Part shown: piece after piece, positions 1 through 10,803 of the stretch
Layout: each line of letters opens with the position of its first letter
Position numbering within the stretch: position 1 is the first letter of the stretch
NCBI GenBank assembly: GCA_002729695.1
Contig: PBYQ01000002.1
Span: 128,936 to 192,935 of the forward strand
Reading direction: 5' to 3'
Source of the DNA: Citromicrobium sp.
GTDB lineage: Bacteria > Pseudomonadota > Alphaproteobacteria > Sphingomonadales > Sphingomonadaceae
Length of the DNA stretch: 64,000 nucleotides
Position numbers and translations under genes: made by a program
Notes under the pieces: model-generated
What the model saw: the letters and a program-made list of their open reading frames with translations, nothing else
Database searches by the model: none
What the model was told of the DNA's origin: nothing

Positions 1-2092
1 AGAACTTCGGGATCACCGTGGTGATCGCGGTGCTGATGTCTCTGGCGGTGGCACGCATGATCACGCCAATGCTGGCGGCCTACTTCCTCAAGTCCAAGGG
101 CCATGCCAGCCATGGCGAAGGCCCAGTGATGGACCGCTACATGGGCATCCTCCACTGGTCGCTGGAACGCGGCAAGATGATGCGCCGTCGCGACGGTATC
201 GAACCGCCGAAAACGCGCTTCCTCTACATGATCCTACTGCTGGCCACGATCCTGCTGCTGATCGCGATTACGGGCGGGGTGTTCTTCGTTGCGAACCAGA
301 TGATCGGCGGCCTGGGCCTGGCCCAAGCGGCGGGCAATGCCGTCGCGTCTTCACCGGAATCGGTCGCGGGAACGTTCTACAGCCGCATCGTCGGCATCGC
401 GCAACTGGCGGTTGCAGCCGTCCTCGCATTCGCGGCCGGTTGGATCGTGCTCAAGCTGTTCGGCCTCCTCGCGGGAATCTTCGGCAGGCGGATGCGCGAA
501 GTCTGGCGCTATCTGGAAGCGCGCTTCTACGATCATCGCGTATGGATGCTGATGGTCGGATATTTCTCGCTCCTGCTAACGATCCAGCTGTTCATGAACG
601 TGCCCGCGCAATTCCAGCCGCTGGTCGATAGCGACAACAGCCAGGTCCAGATCGAGATGGTACCCGGCACCACGCTCGAAGATACCGAGCGGGTGGCCGA
701 CCGGGTCGCCGCACTCCTCTATCAGCAGCCCGAGGTCGAGCGCGCGCTTGAACGGGTACGGATGGGTAGCGCGACGCTCTACGTTTCGCTGTCGCCCGAC
801 CGTGAGCGAACCTCGATCCAGTTCGAGCGTCAGCTGGCACCCGAGCTGGCGAAGATCCCCGATGCCCGCGTGCGCTTCCAGTCGCAGGGCGGCGGTTTCG
901 GGAGCGGGCGCGACATCACCGTGATGCTCGCCGGCTCCAACCCCGAAGTGTTGCAGGATACCGCCTCGCAGCTGGTCGAACAGATGAAGGGGCTCGATAC
1001 GCTGGTTGCGCCGCGGATCGAGGCCGATCTCAACCGGCCCGAACTCATCATCACGCCGCGCCCCGATTTGGCCGCCGATCTCGGGGTCTCGACCGTCGCG
1101 CTCAGCCAGACGATCCGTATCGCCACGCTGGGCGAGATCGACCAGAGCGCGGCCAAGTTCTCGCTGTCCGACCGCCAGATTCCGATCCGCGTCAAGCTGC
1201 CCGAAACCTCGCGCGAAAGCCTGACTACGATCGAGAACCTGCCCGTGCCCACATTGCGTGGCGGCACCGTGCCACTTTCGCGCGTTGCCGACATCAGCTT
1301 CGGGTCGGGACCGACGGCGATCCAGCGGTACAACCAGAGCCGTCGCATCCTGGTCGGAGCTGACCTTGCACAGGGCGTCGTCAGCGGCACCGCGCGTGAA
1401 CAGATCGATGCTCTTCCGGCTCTTCAGGATCTGCCACAGGGCGTCACGCGCGATGCCGTGGGTGACGAGCAGTGGCAGCAGGAGCTGGTAACCAGCCTGA
1501 TCTACGCGGTCATCTCTGGCGTGTTGCTCGTGTTCGCGGTGCTGGTCCTGCTGTACAAGCGCCTGATGAGCCCGCTGGTGAACATGACCAGCCTCGCCCT
1601 GGCGCCGCTGGGCGGGATCTTCCTCGTCTGGCTGGTCGGCCAACCGCAATCGATGCCGGTCTATATCGGCGTGCTCTTGTTGCTGGGGTCGTGTCGAAGA
1701 ACTCGATCCTTCTGATCGACTTCGCGATCGAGGCGATGGCCGAGGGGCGCGACAAGATGGACGCGATTCTCGACGCTGGTCACAAGCGTGCCCAGCCGAT
1801 CGTGATGACGACCTTCGCGATGACCGCCGGGATGATCCCGACCGCGCTTTCGGGTGTGCTCGGATCGGGCGATGGCGCATGGCGCGCCCCGATGGGCACG
1901 ATGGTCATCGGCGGCCTGGTGGTTTCGACCCTGCTCACCCTGTTGATCGTGCCGGCCGGTTTCAGCCTTGCAGACGGGTTCGAGAAGCGCGTCGGCCCAT
2001 GGCTGCGCGATCGTGTGCTCAGCTATCGTCCAGGCGACGACACGAACGCCGGGCATCGCCACGGTGAGGGTGAGGCTGCCCCGGCCGAGTGA
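1..2092 (+). pseudogene. RND-family efflux permease, 5'-partial and frameshifted
   Basis: Inner-membrane, proton-driven RND pump subunit of the AcrB/HAE1 type, which exports toxic compounds with a periplasmic adaptor and an outer-membrane channel. The gene enters from outside the window in the frame starting at base 3. The first part holds transmembrane helices, a large periplasmic porter domain (about bases 590-1490) and further helices. The reading frame breaks at a run of four G at 1685-1688. One extra G would restore the family pattern LLGVVSKNSILLIDF, and translation would then run on to the TGA at 2090-2092. As written, the product stops at 1715 and loses its last helices. This may be a real mutation or a homopolymer sequencing error. 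The stop overlaps the next gene (GTGA), so the two are probably co-transcribed. The substrate cannot be predicted. Confidence 0.85.
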
Positions 2093-3372
2093 CGAGCGCG
2101 CCGATCATCAGGTCCAAATCTGCGGTCGCTCCACTCGATCGCGCGAAAGGCATGCGCCGCACCGCCACCTTGATGCTGGTGCTGATGGCGGCGATCTTCG
2201 CGGCCAGCCACTGGGCGATCGGGTCCCACCCGCAATGGGCCACGGGACTGGGTTACGTGAACGCCTTCGCCGAGGCTGCGATGGTCGGCGGACTGGCGGA
2301 CTGGTTCGCGGTGACCGCGCTGTTCCGCCATCCGCTTGGCCTGCCGATCCCGCACACCGCGATCATCCCGCGCAAGAAGGATCGCATCGCCGACACCATG
2401 GCGCAATTCCTGCGCGACAACTTCCTGACCCCGTCGGTCGTCGCGCGGCGGATGCGGCGAATGAACGTTGCCGTCTCGGCAGGCGAGTTCCTGGTCAACC
2501 GCGAAGGGGGCGAGCGCTCCCGCTTTATGGGCGGAGGCGCGGAACTGGTCGCCGAGGTACTCGAATCGCTCGATCCGGAGCGGCTCGGCCTGCGGGTGCG
2601 CCAGGGCCTTGCAGGACAGCTGGCCAAGGTCGAATTGTCGCCGTTGCTGGGCGGCCTACTGGAGAACCTGATCGCCGACGGGCGTCACCGTCCGCTGCTC
2701 GACGGGCTGATCCGCTGGGCTGGCCTGACACTCGAGGACAATGAAGAGGCGGTGCGCGAGATCATTCGTTCGCGCGCCAATTCGGTCCTTCGCTGGACCG
2801 GGCTCGACAGCCGGATTTCAAGCTCGGTGCTGGATGGCGTGTATCGCCTGCTGGCCGAAGTGCTGGTCGACCCCGAGCACCCGATGCGCGAGAAGATCGA
2901 TGCGTCGCTGGTGAAGCTTGCGACACAGCTCAAGACCGATCCGGAGATGCGCGCCAAGGTCGAAGCGGTGAAGATGGACCTGCTCGAAAATCCGGCGCTG
3001 GCCGATTGGTGGATGGGCGTGTGGGAGCGGATCAGGCTGTCGCTGATCGCGCGAGCGCGCGACCCGGAAAGCGCGCTGGGCGACGAGTTGCGTGAGGGGC
3101 TGCGCGAGGTCGGTCGCGCGCTTCAGGACGATCCGCGCCTCCAAGCGCAGATCAACCGCTTCGCCCGCCGCACCGCCGTGGGGATGACCTCGCGCTACGG
3201 CGCGCAGATCGTCGCGCTGGTGTCCGAAACGGTGAAGCGCTGGGATGCCGCCACGGTGACCGACCGGATTGAAAGCGCGGTGGGCCGCGACCTCCAGTTC
3301 ATCCGCATCAACGGCACGCTTGTGGGCGGATTGGTCGGAGTGACGCTGCACGCGATTACGCAGCTGTTCTAG
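2089..3372 (+). CDS. DUF445 family membrane protein
   Basis: 427-residue protein of the DUF445 (YjiN-like) family; its biochemical function is not established. A hydrophobic helix lies near residues 25-45. It is followed by a glycine-rich segment containing GGLADWFAVTALFRHPLG, a hallmark of the family. A long, charged, mostly helical body comes next, and a second hydrophobic stretch (GTLVGGLVGVTLHAITQLF) closes the C-terminus. The GTG start at 2089 overlaps the stop of the RND gene by four bases, which suggests translational coupling. The downstream neighbour is convergent, so this gene ends the operon. Confidence 0.85.
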   Translation: MTSAPIIRSKSAVAPLDRAKGMRRTATLMLVLMAAIFAASHWAIGSHPQWATGLGYVNAFAEAAMVGGLADWFAVTALFRHPLGLPIPHTAIIPRKKDRIADTMAQFLRDNFLTPSVVARRMRRMNVAVSAGEFLVNREGGERSRFMGGGAELVAEVLESLDPERLGLRVRQGLAGQLAKVELSPLLGGLLENLIADGRHRPLLDGLIRWAGLTLEDNEEAVREIIRSRANSVLRWTGLDSRISSSVLDGVYRLLAEVLVDPEHPMREKIDASLVKLATQLKTDPEMRAKVEAVKMDLLENPALADWWMGVWERIRLSLIARARDPESALGDELREGLREVGRALQDDPRLQAQINRFARRTAVGMTSRYGAQIVALVSETVKRWDAATVTDRIESAVGRDLQFIRINGTLVGGLVGVTLHAITQLF

Positions 3373-3392
3373 CGACCAGTATCGCTGTGCCG

Positions 3393-4331
3393 TCATCGGG
3401 ACAGTACGAATCTCACCGTATTGCGATAATAGGATGCGATAGGCGCCCCATTTTCATCGAGGGCGGGCAAAAACCGCGCGCGACGCATCACCGACTTGCA
3501 CACGGCCTTGTCGAACTCGGCAGGTCTTGTCGATCGCTGGATATGGCAATCTGTCGGCGTCCCTTCGGTGTCTATCGAAAGGCGGAACTGGACAATGCCC
3601 TGTGTGCCGCGAGCGACAAGATCCATCGGATAAGCATCCGGCCTGATCCAGTCACCCGGATTCGTCCTTGGCATAACGGGCCGCGTGAGCTTTGCATGGG
3701 CAGCCACGTCGATGCCCCAGGTCCCCATGAGCGCGTCGGTACATTTTCGCATCTGCTCCAGCGGCGCTTGCATCGGACCCATATCGAGCCTCACCGGTTG
3801 CTCGCTACCGCGCGAGACCTGCAACCACCGAATCTTCGCTTCACGCTCCTGCGAAAAGGGATGTTCGAGCGGATCGTACCCTTCGGGAATCTCGTCCGGA
3901 TCCGGCTTCTTCCACTTTGTGTCGGCATCCTCGCCTTCCACTGTGCCAAAAAACGCTCCGGTGACAACTACCGCAGGATCGTACTCTCCAAAAACGCCGA
4001 ACCCGACGTTCTGCGATTGAGGCTCTTCATCGGGGCCGAACTGATAGGTAAAATCGTCCAGCTTGCTCTCGTCGCCGATCTCTTCCAGCGGCGAGCCTGC
4101 CACAATCATATCGAATTCATCGCCGGAAACGTATCGTTCGAGGATGAGGACGGCCTTGTCGTCACCCTCGCCGAACAGGCGTAACAGCCGGCAGCTGTCG
4201 TCGTCGTATTTGAGTATCCAATCGGAACTCGGCGCTAAAGTGCGGGCCGCTGGTGTGGACTCATTCTGAGCGGAGAGGCTTGTCGCCGCTCCAGCGATCA
4301 GCGCGAAGGTCAATGCGACGTTTCTATGCAT
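3393..4331 (-). CDS. Secreted protein with TonB-like C-terminal domain (paralog 1)
   Basis: 312-residue exported protein. An N-terminal signal peptide ends near SLSAQ. A domain of unknown function follows, containing CRLLRLFGEGDDKAVL and an IVAGSPL segment. The last 80 residues (GIVQFRLSIDTEGTPTDCHI to the C-terminal VRFVLSR) have the TonB C-terminal fold pattern. Unlike a true TonB it has no N-terminal membrane anchor linked to a proline-rich spacer, so it is unlikely to energise receptors in the classical way. It is a tandem paralog of the next gene upstream on the same strand. The ATG at 4331 is chosen over an upstream in-frame TTG because the signal peptide begins there. A 36-bp tandem duplication touches this start region. 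Confidence 0.7.
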   Translation of the reverse strand: MHRNVALTFALIAGAATSLSAQNESTPAARTLAPSSDWILKYDDDSCRLLRLFGEGDDKAVLILERYVSGDEFDMIVAGSPLEEIGDESKLDDFTYQFGPDEEPQSQNVGFGVFGEYDPAVVVTGAFFGTVEGEDADTKWKKPDPDEIPEGYDPLEHPFSQEREAKIRWLQVSRGSEQPVRLDMGPMQAPLEQMRKCTDALMGTWGIDVAAHAKLTRPVMPRTNPGDWIRPDAYPMDLVARGTQGIVQFRLSIDTEGTPTDCHIQRSTRPAEFDKAVCKSVMRRARFLPALDENGAPIASYYRNTVRFVLSR

Positions 4332-4334
4332 CTG

Positions 4335-4407
4335 CCCAAAGTAGGCAGCCTGCAAGGGAGGCGTAAAGCTTCCCAAAGTAGGCAGCCTGCAAGGGAGGCG
4401 TAAAGCT
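4335..4407. repeat. 36-bp tandem duplication, two copies
   Basis: The 36 bases at 4335-4370 are repeated exactly at 4372-4407, with one T between the copies (period 37). The unit begins cccaaagtaggcagcctgca. It lies in the leader of the TonB-like paralog at 3393-4331, immediately upstream of its ATG. The duplication therefore changes the promoter-to-start distance and could affect expression. The exact identity of the copies suggests a recent slippage event or an assembly duplication. Confidence 0.9.
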
Positions 4408-4475
4408 GGATATCTGCCAGCTCTTCGTTAAGTCCTCAGCACCGGGGGGCAAACCGGTATTGGGTCTTCCACCCT

Positions 4476-5405
4476 TCATCGCGGCATCTGGAAACGGACC
4501 GTGCCGAGATAGACCGAAGCGATCGGCTTTCCGTCGACATCGAGCGCCGGTTCAAAGCGAGCGCGCTTTTTCAAACGATCACAACTGATCTCCGCGAACT
4601 CGGCCGAATCGGTCAGGCCGGAAACATCGCAATCGACCGGAAGGCCCTTCTCGTTCACGGTCAGACGGAATTTGATGATCGCCTGTCCGCCCTTCCACAA
4701 TTCCGAAACCGGATAGTCGGTCGACCTGATCCAGTTGCCGGGATCGTTCGTCGGTTCCACCCTGCGCGAAAGTTCGCGGTGCGCAGCCACATCGATCCCC
4801 CAGGTGGACACGAGATCTTCCATGCATTTCTGCAGCGCCGCGACCGGCTTCTCCATCGGACCGGTGGCGAGCGTTACGGCCCTCCTCCGCCGTTCGATCC
4901 GAAACCACTCGATCTGCGCGGCACGATCATTCGGGAAGGTGCGTCCGATGATATCGAAGGGGCCGGGCGCGACATAGCCATCCGGCCGGTCCTCGGTTTC
5001 GAAAGGTAGCGTCCCAAGCTTGGCCATGGAGATGATCGCGGCGGGCTTGAATTCCCCCAGGTCGCCTTCGACAGCCGTGGCATCGCTGGCATCCTCGAAT
5101 GGTCCGAACTGGATTTGGACATCTTCGGGCGTGGGTTTCAGGTACACTGATCGCAATGGCCGTCCTGCGACGATCACGGAAAAGTGATCTCCGGGCAGGG
5201 CCTGCTCGATCGCGAAGACGACCTTGTCGTCGCCTTCGCCGAACGTACGCATCAGCCGGCAGTTCTTCTCCGCGTAATTGAGATTCCAGCTGGAGGACGG
5301 CTGGAGCGGGGCCGGGTCCTGCTTGGCGCTGGCACCATTAGAAAAAGCCGCCGAGGCGATAATCATCACCGCGGCGGCTTTGAATGCTGTCTTGCGATCG
5401 ATCAT
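4476..5405 (-). CDS. Secreted protein with TonB-like C-terminal domain (paralog 2)
   Basis: 309-residue exported protein, clearly homologous along its length to the neighbouring gene at 3393-4331. Shared blocks are PSSxWxLxYxxxxCRLxRxF, FGEGDDK, IVAGxPL, TWGIDVAAH and a C-terminal TonB-like region that includes RARFEPALDVDGKPIAS. A signal peptide covers roughly residues 1-27 (cleavage after GASA). Like its paralog it lacks a transmembrane anchor and proline-rich spacer. Two adjacent diverged copies point to gene duplication followed by specialisation. The function of the N-terminal domain is unknown; a periplasmic or envelope location is inferred. Confidence 0.7.
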   Translation of the reverse strand: MIDRKTAFKAAAVMIIASAAFSNGASAKQDPAPLQPSSSWNLNYAEKNCRLMRTFGEGDDKVVFAIEQALPGDHFSVIVAGRPLRSVYLKPTPEDVQIQFGPFEDASDATAVEGDLGEFKPAAIISMAKLGTLPFETEDRPDGYVAPGPFDIIGRTFPNDRAAQIEWFRIERRRRAVTLATGPMEKPVAALQKCMEDLVSTWGIDVAAHRELSRRVEPTNDPGNWIRSTDYPVSELWKGGQAIIKFRLTVNEKGLPVDCDVSGLTDSAEFAEISCDRLKKRARFEPALDVDGKPIASVYLGTVRFQMPR

Positions 5406-5454
5406 GGGCGGAGAGACTATCCCCGCCCAATAATGGGAGCAAGCTATTGTAGGG

Positions 5455-6384
5455 TCAGAGCTTCTCGGTCAGCTCAGGCACCGCCTTGAACAGGTCCGCG
5501 ACCAGGCCGATGTCCGCGACCTGGAAGATCGGGGCGTCCTCGTCCTTGTTGATCGCGATGATGACCTTGGAATCCTTCATCCCGGCAAGGTGCTGGATCG
5601 CGCCCGAAATGCCGATTGCGAAATAGGCTTCCGGCGCGACGATCTTGCCCGTCTGGCCGACCTGATAGTCGTTGGGGACATAACCCGCGTCGACCGCCGC
5701 ACGGCTGGCACCGATCGCGGCGCCCAGCTTGTCGGCCAGCGGCGTGATGTATTCCTCGAACGTCTCGGCGTCCTTCAGCGCACGGCCACCCGAGACGACG
5801 ACGCTGGCGCTAGTCAGTTCGGGGCGCTCGCTCTTGGCGAGTTCGCGGCTGACGAATTCGGAGGTGCCCGCATTGCCGGTGGTCTCGACCTTCTCCACGG
5901 TACCGCTGCCGCCTTCGGCGTCGGCCTTGTCGAAGGCGGTACCGCGCACGGTCAGCACCAGCTTGTCTTCGGTGCTTTCGACCGTCGCGATCGCGTTGCC
6001 CGCGTAGATCGGGCGCGTGAAGGTCTTGTCGCCTTCAACGCTCATCACTTCGGAGATCTGCATCACGTCGAGTAGCGCGGCGACGCGCGGCGCGATATTC
6101 TTGCCGGTGGTGGTGGCAGGCGCGACGAAGGCGTCGTGATCGGCCATCAGCTTGGCGGCGAGCGGCGCGATGTTTTCCGCCAGCATGTCCTTGTAGGCGG
6201 CATCGTCCGCGAGATGGACCTTGCCCACGCCTGCGATCTTCGCCGCGGCATCGGCCACGCCTGCGCAGTCTGCGCCAGCGACAAGCAGGTGCACTTCGCC
6301 GAGCTTGGACGCGGCGGTGACTGCAGCCAGAGTTGCGTCCTTCACTTCTGTGTTGTCGTGTTCGACCAGAACCAGAGTTTTCAT
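5455..6384 (-). CDS. etfA: Electron transfer flavoprotein subunit alpha
   Basis: 309-residue alpha subunit of the heterodimeric electron transfer flavoprotein. It carries electrons from acyl-CoA and related dehydrogenases to ETF:ubiquinone oxidoreductase. The C-terminal half holds the FAD-binding region typical of Etf[21 protein letters not shown], followed by [20 protein letters not shown] and [14 protein letters not shown]. Length is normal for the family. It lies 40 bases downstream of etfB on the same strand, forming the usual etfB-etfA operon. No terminator is obvious before the convergent-side neighbours. Confidence 0.96.
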   Translation of the reverse strand: MKTLVLVEHDNTEVKDATLAAVTAASKLGEVHLLVAGADCAGVADAAAKIAGVGKVHLADDAAYKDMLAENIAPLAAKLMADHDAFVAPATTTGKNIAPRVAALLDVMQISEVMSVEGDKTFTRPIYAGNAIATVESTEDKLVLTVRGTAFDKADAEGGSGTVEKVETTGNAGTSEFVSRELAKSERPELTSASVVVSGGRALKDAETFEEYITPLADKLGAAIGASRAAVDAGYVPNDYQVGQTGKIVAPEAYFAIGISGAIQHLAGMKDSKVIIAINKDEDAPIFQVADIGLVADLFKAVPELTEKL

Positions 6385-6424
6385 GTTCTTACCTCAAATA
6401 TCATAAACCGGGCTCAGGCCCTGC

Positions 6425-7171
6425 TCAGGCGATCCCGAGCGCCTTGATCTTGGCGACCAGCGCATCGACATCCTCGACCTTTTCGCCCGCCTGGCGAACC
6501 GGCGGCTCGGAGACCTTGAGCGTCTTGAGGCGCGGCGCGGTGTCGACACCGAAGTCGGCCGGGCTCTTGGTGTCGAGCGGCTTCTTTTTCGCCTTCATGA
6601 TGTTCGGCAGCGAGGCGTAGCGCGGCTCGTTCAGGCGAAGGTCGGTGGTGACAATCGCGGGCAGGGTCAGCTTGACCGTTTCCAGACCACCATCGACTTC
6701 GCGCTTCACGGTGATCGAATCGCCTTCGAGCGTGATCGTGTTGGCGAAGGTGCCCTGCGGGCGGTCGAGCAGCGCGGCGAGCATCTGGCCCGTCTGGTTG
6801 CTGTCGTCCGAGATCGACTGCTTGCCGAGCAGAACCAGACCGGGCTGTTCTTCCTCGACGATCGCCTTGAGGATCTTGGCCACGGCGAGCGGCTCCAAAT
6901 CTTCGTCGGTTTCGACCAGAATCGCGCGGTCGGCACCCATGGCGAGCGCGGTGCGCAGCGTTTCCTGTGCCTTTGCCGGGCCGACCGAGACCGCGACGAT
7001 CTCTTCGGCATTGCCCGCTTCCTTGATCCGGATCGCTTCTTCGACCGCGATCTCGTCGAACGGGTTCATGCTCATCTTGACGTTGGCGAGGTCGACGCCG
7101 GAGCCGTCCGCCTTGACGCGGGGCTTCACGTTGTAGTCGATCACCCGCTTGACGGGCACGAGTATCTTCAT
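6425..7171 (-). CDS. etfB: Electron transfer flavoprotein subunit beta
   Basis: 248-residue beta subunit of electron transfer flavoprotein, which binds AMP and forms the dimer interface with EtfA. Family features seen: the start [19 protein letters not shown], then [16 protein letters not shown], a nucleotide-binding loop near [20 protein letters not shown], and the ETF beta signature region around [20 protein letters not shown]. The ATG follows an AAGGACA Shine-Dalgarno. It is the first gene of etfB-etfA. Its promoter must lie in the roughly 240-base gap shared with the divergent exoD gene. Confidence 0.96.
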   Translation of the reverse strand: MKILVPVKRVIDYNVKPRVKADGSGVDLANVKMSMNPFDEIAVEEAIRIKEAGNAEEIVAVSVGPAKAQETLRTALAMGADRAILVETDEDLEPLAVAKILKAIVEEEQPGLVLLGKQSISDDSNQTGQMLAALLDRPQGTFANTITLEGDSITVKREVDGGLETVKLTLPAIVTTDLRLNEPRYASLPNIMKAKKKPLDTKSPADFGVDTAPRLKTLKVSEPPVRQAGEKVEDVDALVAKIKALGIA

Positions 7172-7414
7172 CGGTTGTCCTTTCCCGTGAGAGGCCGGGC
7201 GTTTTTCGCGCGCCGGGCCGCAGAATGCTTCGCCTGTTCCAATGGCTGGGGGCGGTGTTGCGTTCCGGAAACAGCCTCGTCAAGGGCGCGCGCGCGGGCT
7301 CGCCAAGGCGTAGCGTCAGGCAGCCACCGGTGCCGCCGCCTGCCGAGCGGGCAAGTGCTTGCGAATCATGCTAAAGGCGCGGGAACTCCCATCGAGCAGG
7401 GTGCTTGAGCACAT

Positions 7415-8047
7415 ATGTCAGACACGCCGAAAAACGTTTGCGGGATCATCGACCGTCTGACCGAGCTTGGCGACGAGCAGGACAAGGTGTCGATCGGAGA
7501 CATCGTCGAATCCTTCGGCAGCCGGTCGTACGGCCCCATGTTGCTGGTGCCCGCACTGATCGGCATCTCGCCCGTGGGCGGCATCCCTGGCGTGCCGAGC
7601 TTTCTCGCGCTGACCCTGTTGCTGATCGCGGTGCAGATGGTTTTCGGGAAAGACCACCTGTGGCTGCCCGGGATCGTGAAGGATCGCTCGGTTGATGGCG
7701 AGAAGCTCGCCAATGCGGCGGAGGACATGGAGGGTGTTGGCACGTTCATGGACAAGATTTTCCATGGCCGACTTGAGATGTTCACCGGGCCGACGGCTGG
7801 CCGGATCGCCGCGGGCGTGATCGCCTTGATGTGCCTGGCGGTCCCTCCGCTCGAACTGCTGCCCTTTGCAGTCGTGCTGCCGATGGGCGTGATCGCGGCA
7901 TTCGGCATTGCACTCACCGTGCGCGACGGCCTGCTGATGCTGGTCGGATTTCTGGGCAGCGGCGCTGCGCTCTACGTCCTGATCACGAAAGTCGTATTCG
8001 GGATGCTGATGGGCGGTTCGTCGGGCGGTAGCGGCGGGATGTTCTGA
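7415..8047 (+). CDS. exoD: ExoD family exopolysaccharide-synthesis protein
   Basis: 210-residue integral membrane protein of the ExoD family, first linked to exopolysaccharide production and alkali tolerance in rhizobia; its molecular role is unresolved. The pattern fits: a short cytoplasmic N-terminus (ERLxELG-type region, IGDIVESFGSRSYGPMLLVP), then GISPVGGIPGVPSFLAL, and four to five hydrophobic helices. It ends in a Gly/Ser-rich tail (GGSSGGSGGMF). It stands alone, divergent from etfB and convergent with the hypothetical gene at 8078-8629. Confidence 0.85.
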   Translation: MSDTPKNVCGIIDRLTELGDEQDKVSIGDIVESFGSRSYGPMLLVPALIGISPVGGIPGVPSFLALTLLLIAVQMVFGKDHLWLPGIVKDRSVDGEKLANAAEDMEGVGTFMDKIFHGRLEMFTGPTAGRIAAGVIALMCLAVPPLELLPFAVVLPMGVIAAFGIALTVRDGLLMLVGFLGSGAALYVLITKVVFGMLMGGSSGGSGGMF

Positions 8048-8077
8048 CCATTACCGCTCTGTGAGAAGGAAAGCCGC

Positions 8078-8629
8078 TCAGGCCCCCATCGACAAGCCTT
8101 CGTAACACGTAAGCATGCCTGAGATCAGCTGCCGGTTGGGCATCAGCGTATCCTGCATGCCTTCGGGATCGGACAGCGAGATATGGTCGTAGCGATCCTG
8201 GTCGAACAGGTCCTTCGTCGCCTCGAATTCGACGAAAGGCAGGCTGCCTTCGTACCACAATTCGCGCAGCACTCCGGCGCCGAAGGCAAAGGTCGTGCGG
8301 TTGCCACGCGCGGCGACGACCTTGCCCCAGACGAGATCGTCGCCGAACTTCATCTTGACCCAGCTGCCGGCCTTGTAGCGGTTGTAGGTATCCTGCTCGA
8401 TCACGAGGATGCGGTACGCGCCGTCACCGACCGGACCATTCGTGAAATGGTCGGTCAGCGCGAGCTCGGTCCCGCCCATCAGCTCGGCGCTGCAGGTGTC
8501 GTAATCGGGGCCCAGCTTGAAACTGCTCAGGACCGAGCGGTCGGAAATGGTCGGCCAAGGTGACTGCGCCGAAGCGGCACCGCCCACCATGGTTGCGACA
8601 CTTGCGAGCCCGAGCAGTATCTTGCGCAT
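8078..8629 (-). CDS. Hypothetical secreted protein
   Basis: 183-residue protein with a clear signal peptide (cleavage probably after ASA near residue 21), so it is probably periplasmic. Three cysteines and several aromatic residues are spread through the mature part (YDTCSAELMGG, WYEGSLPFVEFEA, MLTCYEGLSMGA). I do not recognise a domain. It lies two bases downstream of sucC on the same strand and is probably co-transcribed with it, though a link to the TCA cycle is not evident. Coding is supported by the signal peptide and its tight placement. Confidence 0.65.
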   Translation of the reverse strand: MRKILLGLASVATMVGGAASAQSPWPTISDRSVLSSFKLGPDYDTCSAELMGGTELALTDHFTNGPVGDGAYRILVIEQDTYNRYKAGSWVKMKFGDDLVWGKVVAARGNRTTFAFGAGVLRELWYEGSLPFVEFEATKDLFDQDRYDHISLSDPEGMQDTLMPNRQLISGMLTCYEGLSMGA

Positions 8630-8631
8630 GA

Positions 8632-9828
<1,197 letters not shown>

Positions 9829-9946
9829 GGGGGCGCTCCGTCCTTCGTCGACTGGATCTGTGTGCGGATAGGTTTGTGCAGCGCCTAAGCATGGTTGTGC
9901 GCGCTTGAAAAGGGCGCTGCGCTAGCGCACATCGCGAACGTTCGAA

Positions 9947-10744
9947 ATGATCGATTACACACGCCTCGATGCGATACTCCACGAAGCTGGTTTGATCGCG
10001 ATGACCCGATGGCCGGGAGCGGGCCATAGCGTCGAAACATGGGACAAGGGCGACAACGATCCGGTTTGCGAGGCGGATATCGAAGTCGACGCATTCCTCC
10101 GCCGCGAACTTTCCGCGCTGTTGCCGAGCGCGGGCTGGTTGTCCGAAGAGAGCGCCGACCACGCCGAACGGCTCGAAGACCGCTTGGTGTGGGTGGTCGA
10201 TCCGATCGACGGCACGCGCGATTTCATCCGGGGGCGGTCTGGCTGGGCGGTTTCGGTCGCGCTGGTTTCGAACGGGCGTTCGCTGATCGCGAGCCTGGAG
10301 GCCCCCGCGCGCAAGGAACGCTGGCGGGCAACGGCGGGCAAGGGGGCGACGCTCAACGGCGAACCGCTGGTCGCGTCGGACAGGGCAGAACTGGATGGCG
10401 CGCGGGTGCCTGCCGTCGATCTGGCGAAGGCCGATCGCTCGCTGGTCGCGGTCGAGCAGCCCAATGGGATTGCCCTGCGCGCCGCGATGGTCGCCGCGAA
10501 TCGTGTGGACCTGCTTGCGACGATGCGCTGGGGCTACGAATGGGATATTGCCGCCGCCACCCTGATCGCGCGCGAGGCGGGCGCGGCGGTGAGCGATATT
10601 TTCGGGCAGCCGCTGGGGTACAACAAGCGCGATCCGCGCAGTTTCGGATTGCTGGTCTGCGCGCCGGGAATCCAGCAGCAGGCGATCGAACATTTCGGCG
10701 AGCGGGCGCGCGAAAGGCTAGGCACTGCGAAGGGCCCTGAATGA
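9947..10744 (+). CDS. Inositol-monophosphatase-family phosphatase, CysQ-like
   Basis: 265-residue member of the Mg-dependent, Li-sensitive phosphatase superfamily. Metal-binding motif A is WVVDPIDGTRDFI, the upstream acidic cluster is the EES in WLSEESADHAE, and the C-terminal motif is GYEWDIAAATLIAREAGA. The family covers inositol monophosphatase, histidinol-phosphatase and CysQ (3'-phosphoadenosine 5'-phosphate phosphatase). The overall pattern looks closest to CysQ, which recycles PAP in sulfate assimilation, but the substrate cannot be fixed from sequence. It is divergent from sucC and convergent with the OmpA-like gene. Confidence 0.8.
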   Translation: MIDYTRLDAILHEAGLIAMTRWPGAGHSVETWDKGDNDPVCEADIEVDAFLRRELSALLPSAGWLSEESADHAERLEDRLVWVVDPIDGTRDFIRGRSGWAVSVALVSNGRSLIASLEAPARKERWRATAGKGATLNGEPLVASDRAELDGARVPAVDLAKADRSLVAVEQPNGIALRAAMVAANRVDLLATMRWGYEWDIAAATLIAREAGAAVSDIFGQPLGYNKRDPRSFGLLVCAPGIQQQAIEHFGERARERLGTAKGPE

Positions 10745-10779
10745 AAAAAAGGGGGCCGACGCACGCGGCGCCGACCCCC
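10744..10779 (-). terminator. Rho-independent terminator of the OmpA-like gene
   Basis: On the minus strand a 12-bp GC-rich stem (arms 10768-10779 and 10751-10762, two G-U pairs, 5-base loop) is followed by seven T (10750-10744). It lies 25 bases after the OmpA-like gene and directly abuts the stop of the convergent CysQ-like gene. Confidence 0.85.
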
Positions 10780-10803
10780 CTCTTGTTACAGTGGTCTGCG
10801 GCC

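Noticed and set aside
576..1880. 434-codon minus-strand open frame opposite the RND gene
   Set aside because: It is antisense to strongly conserved RND sequence and has no family pattern; high-GC genomes give many such shadows.
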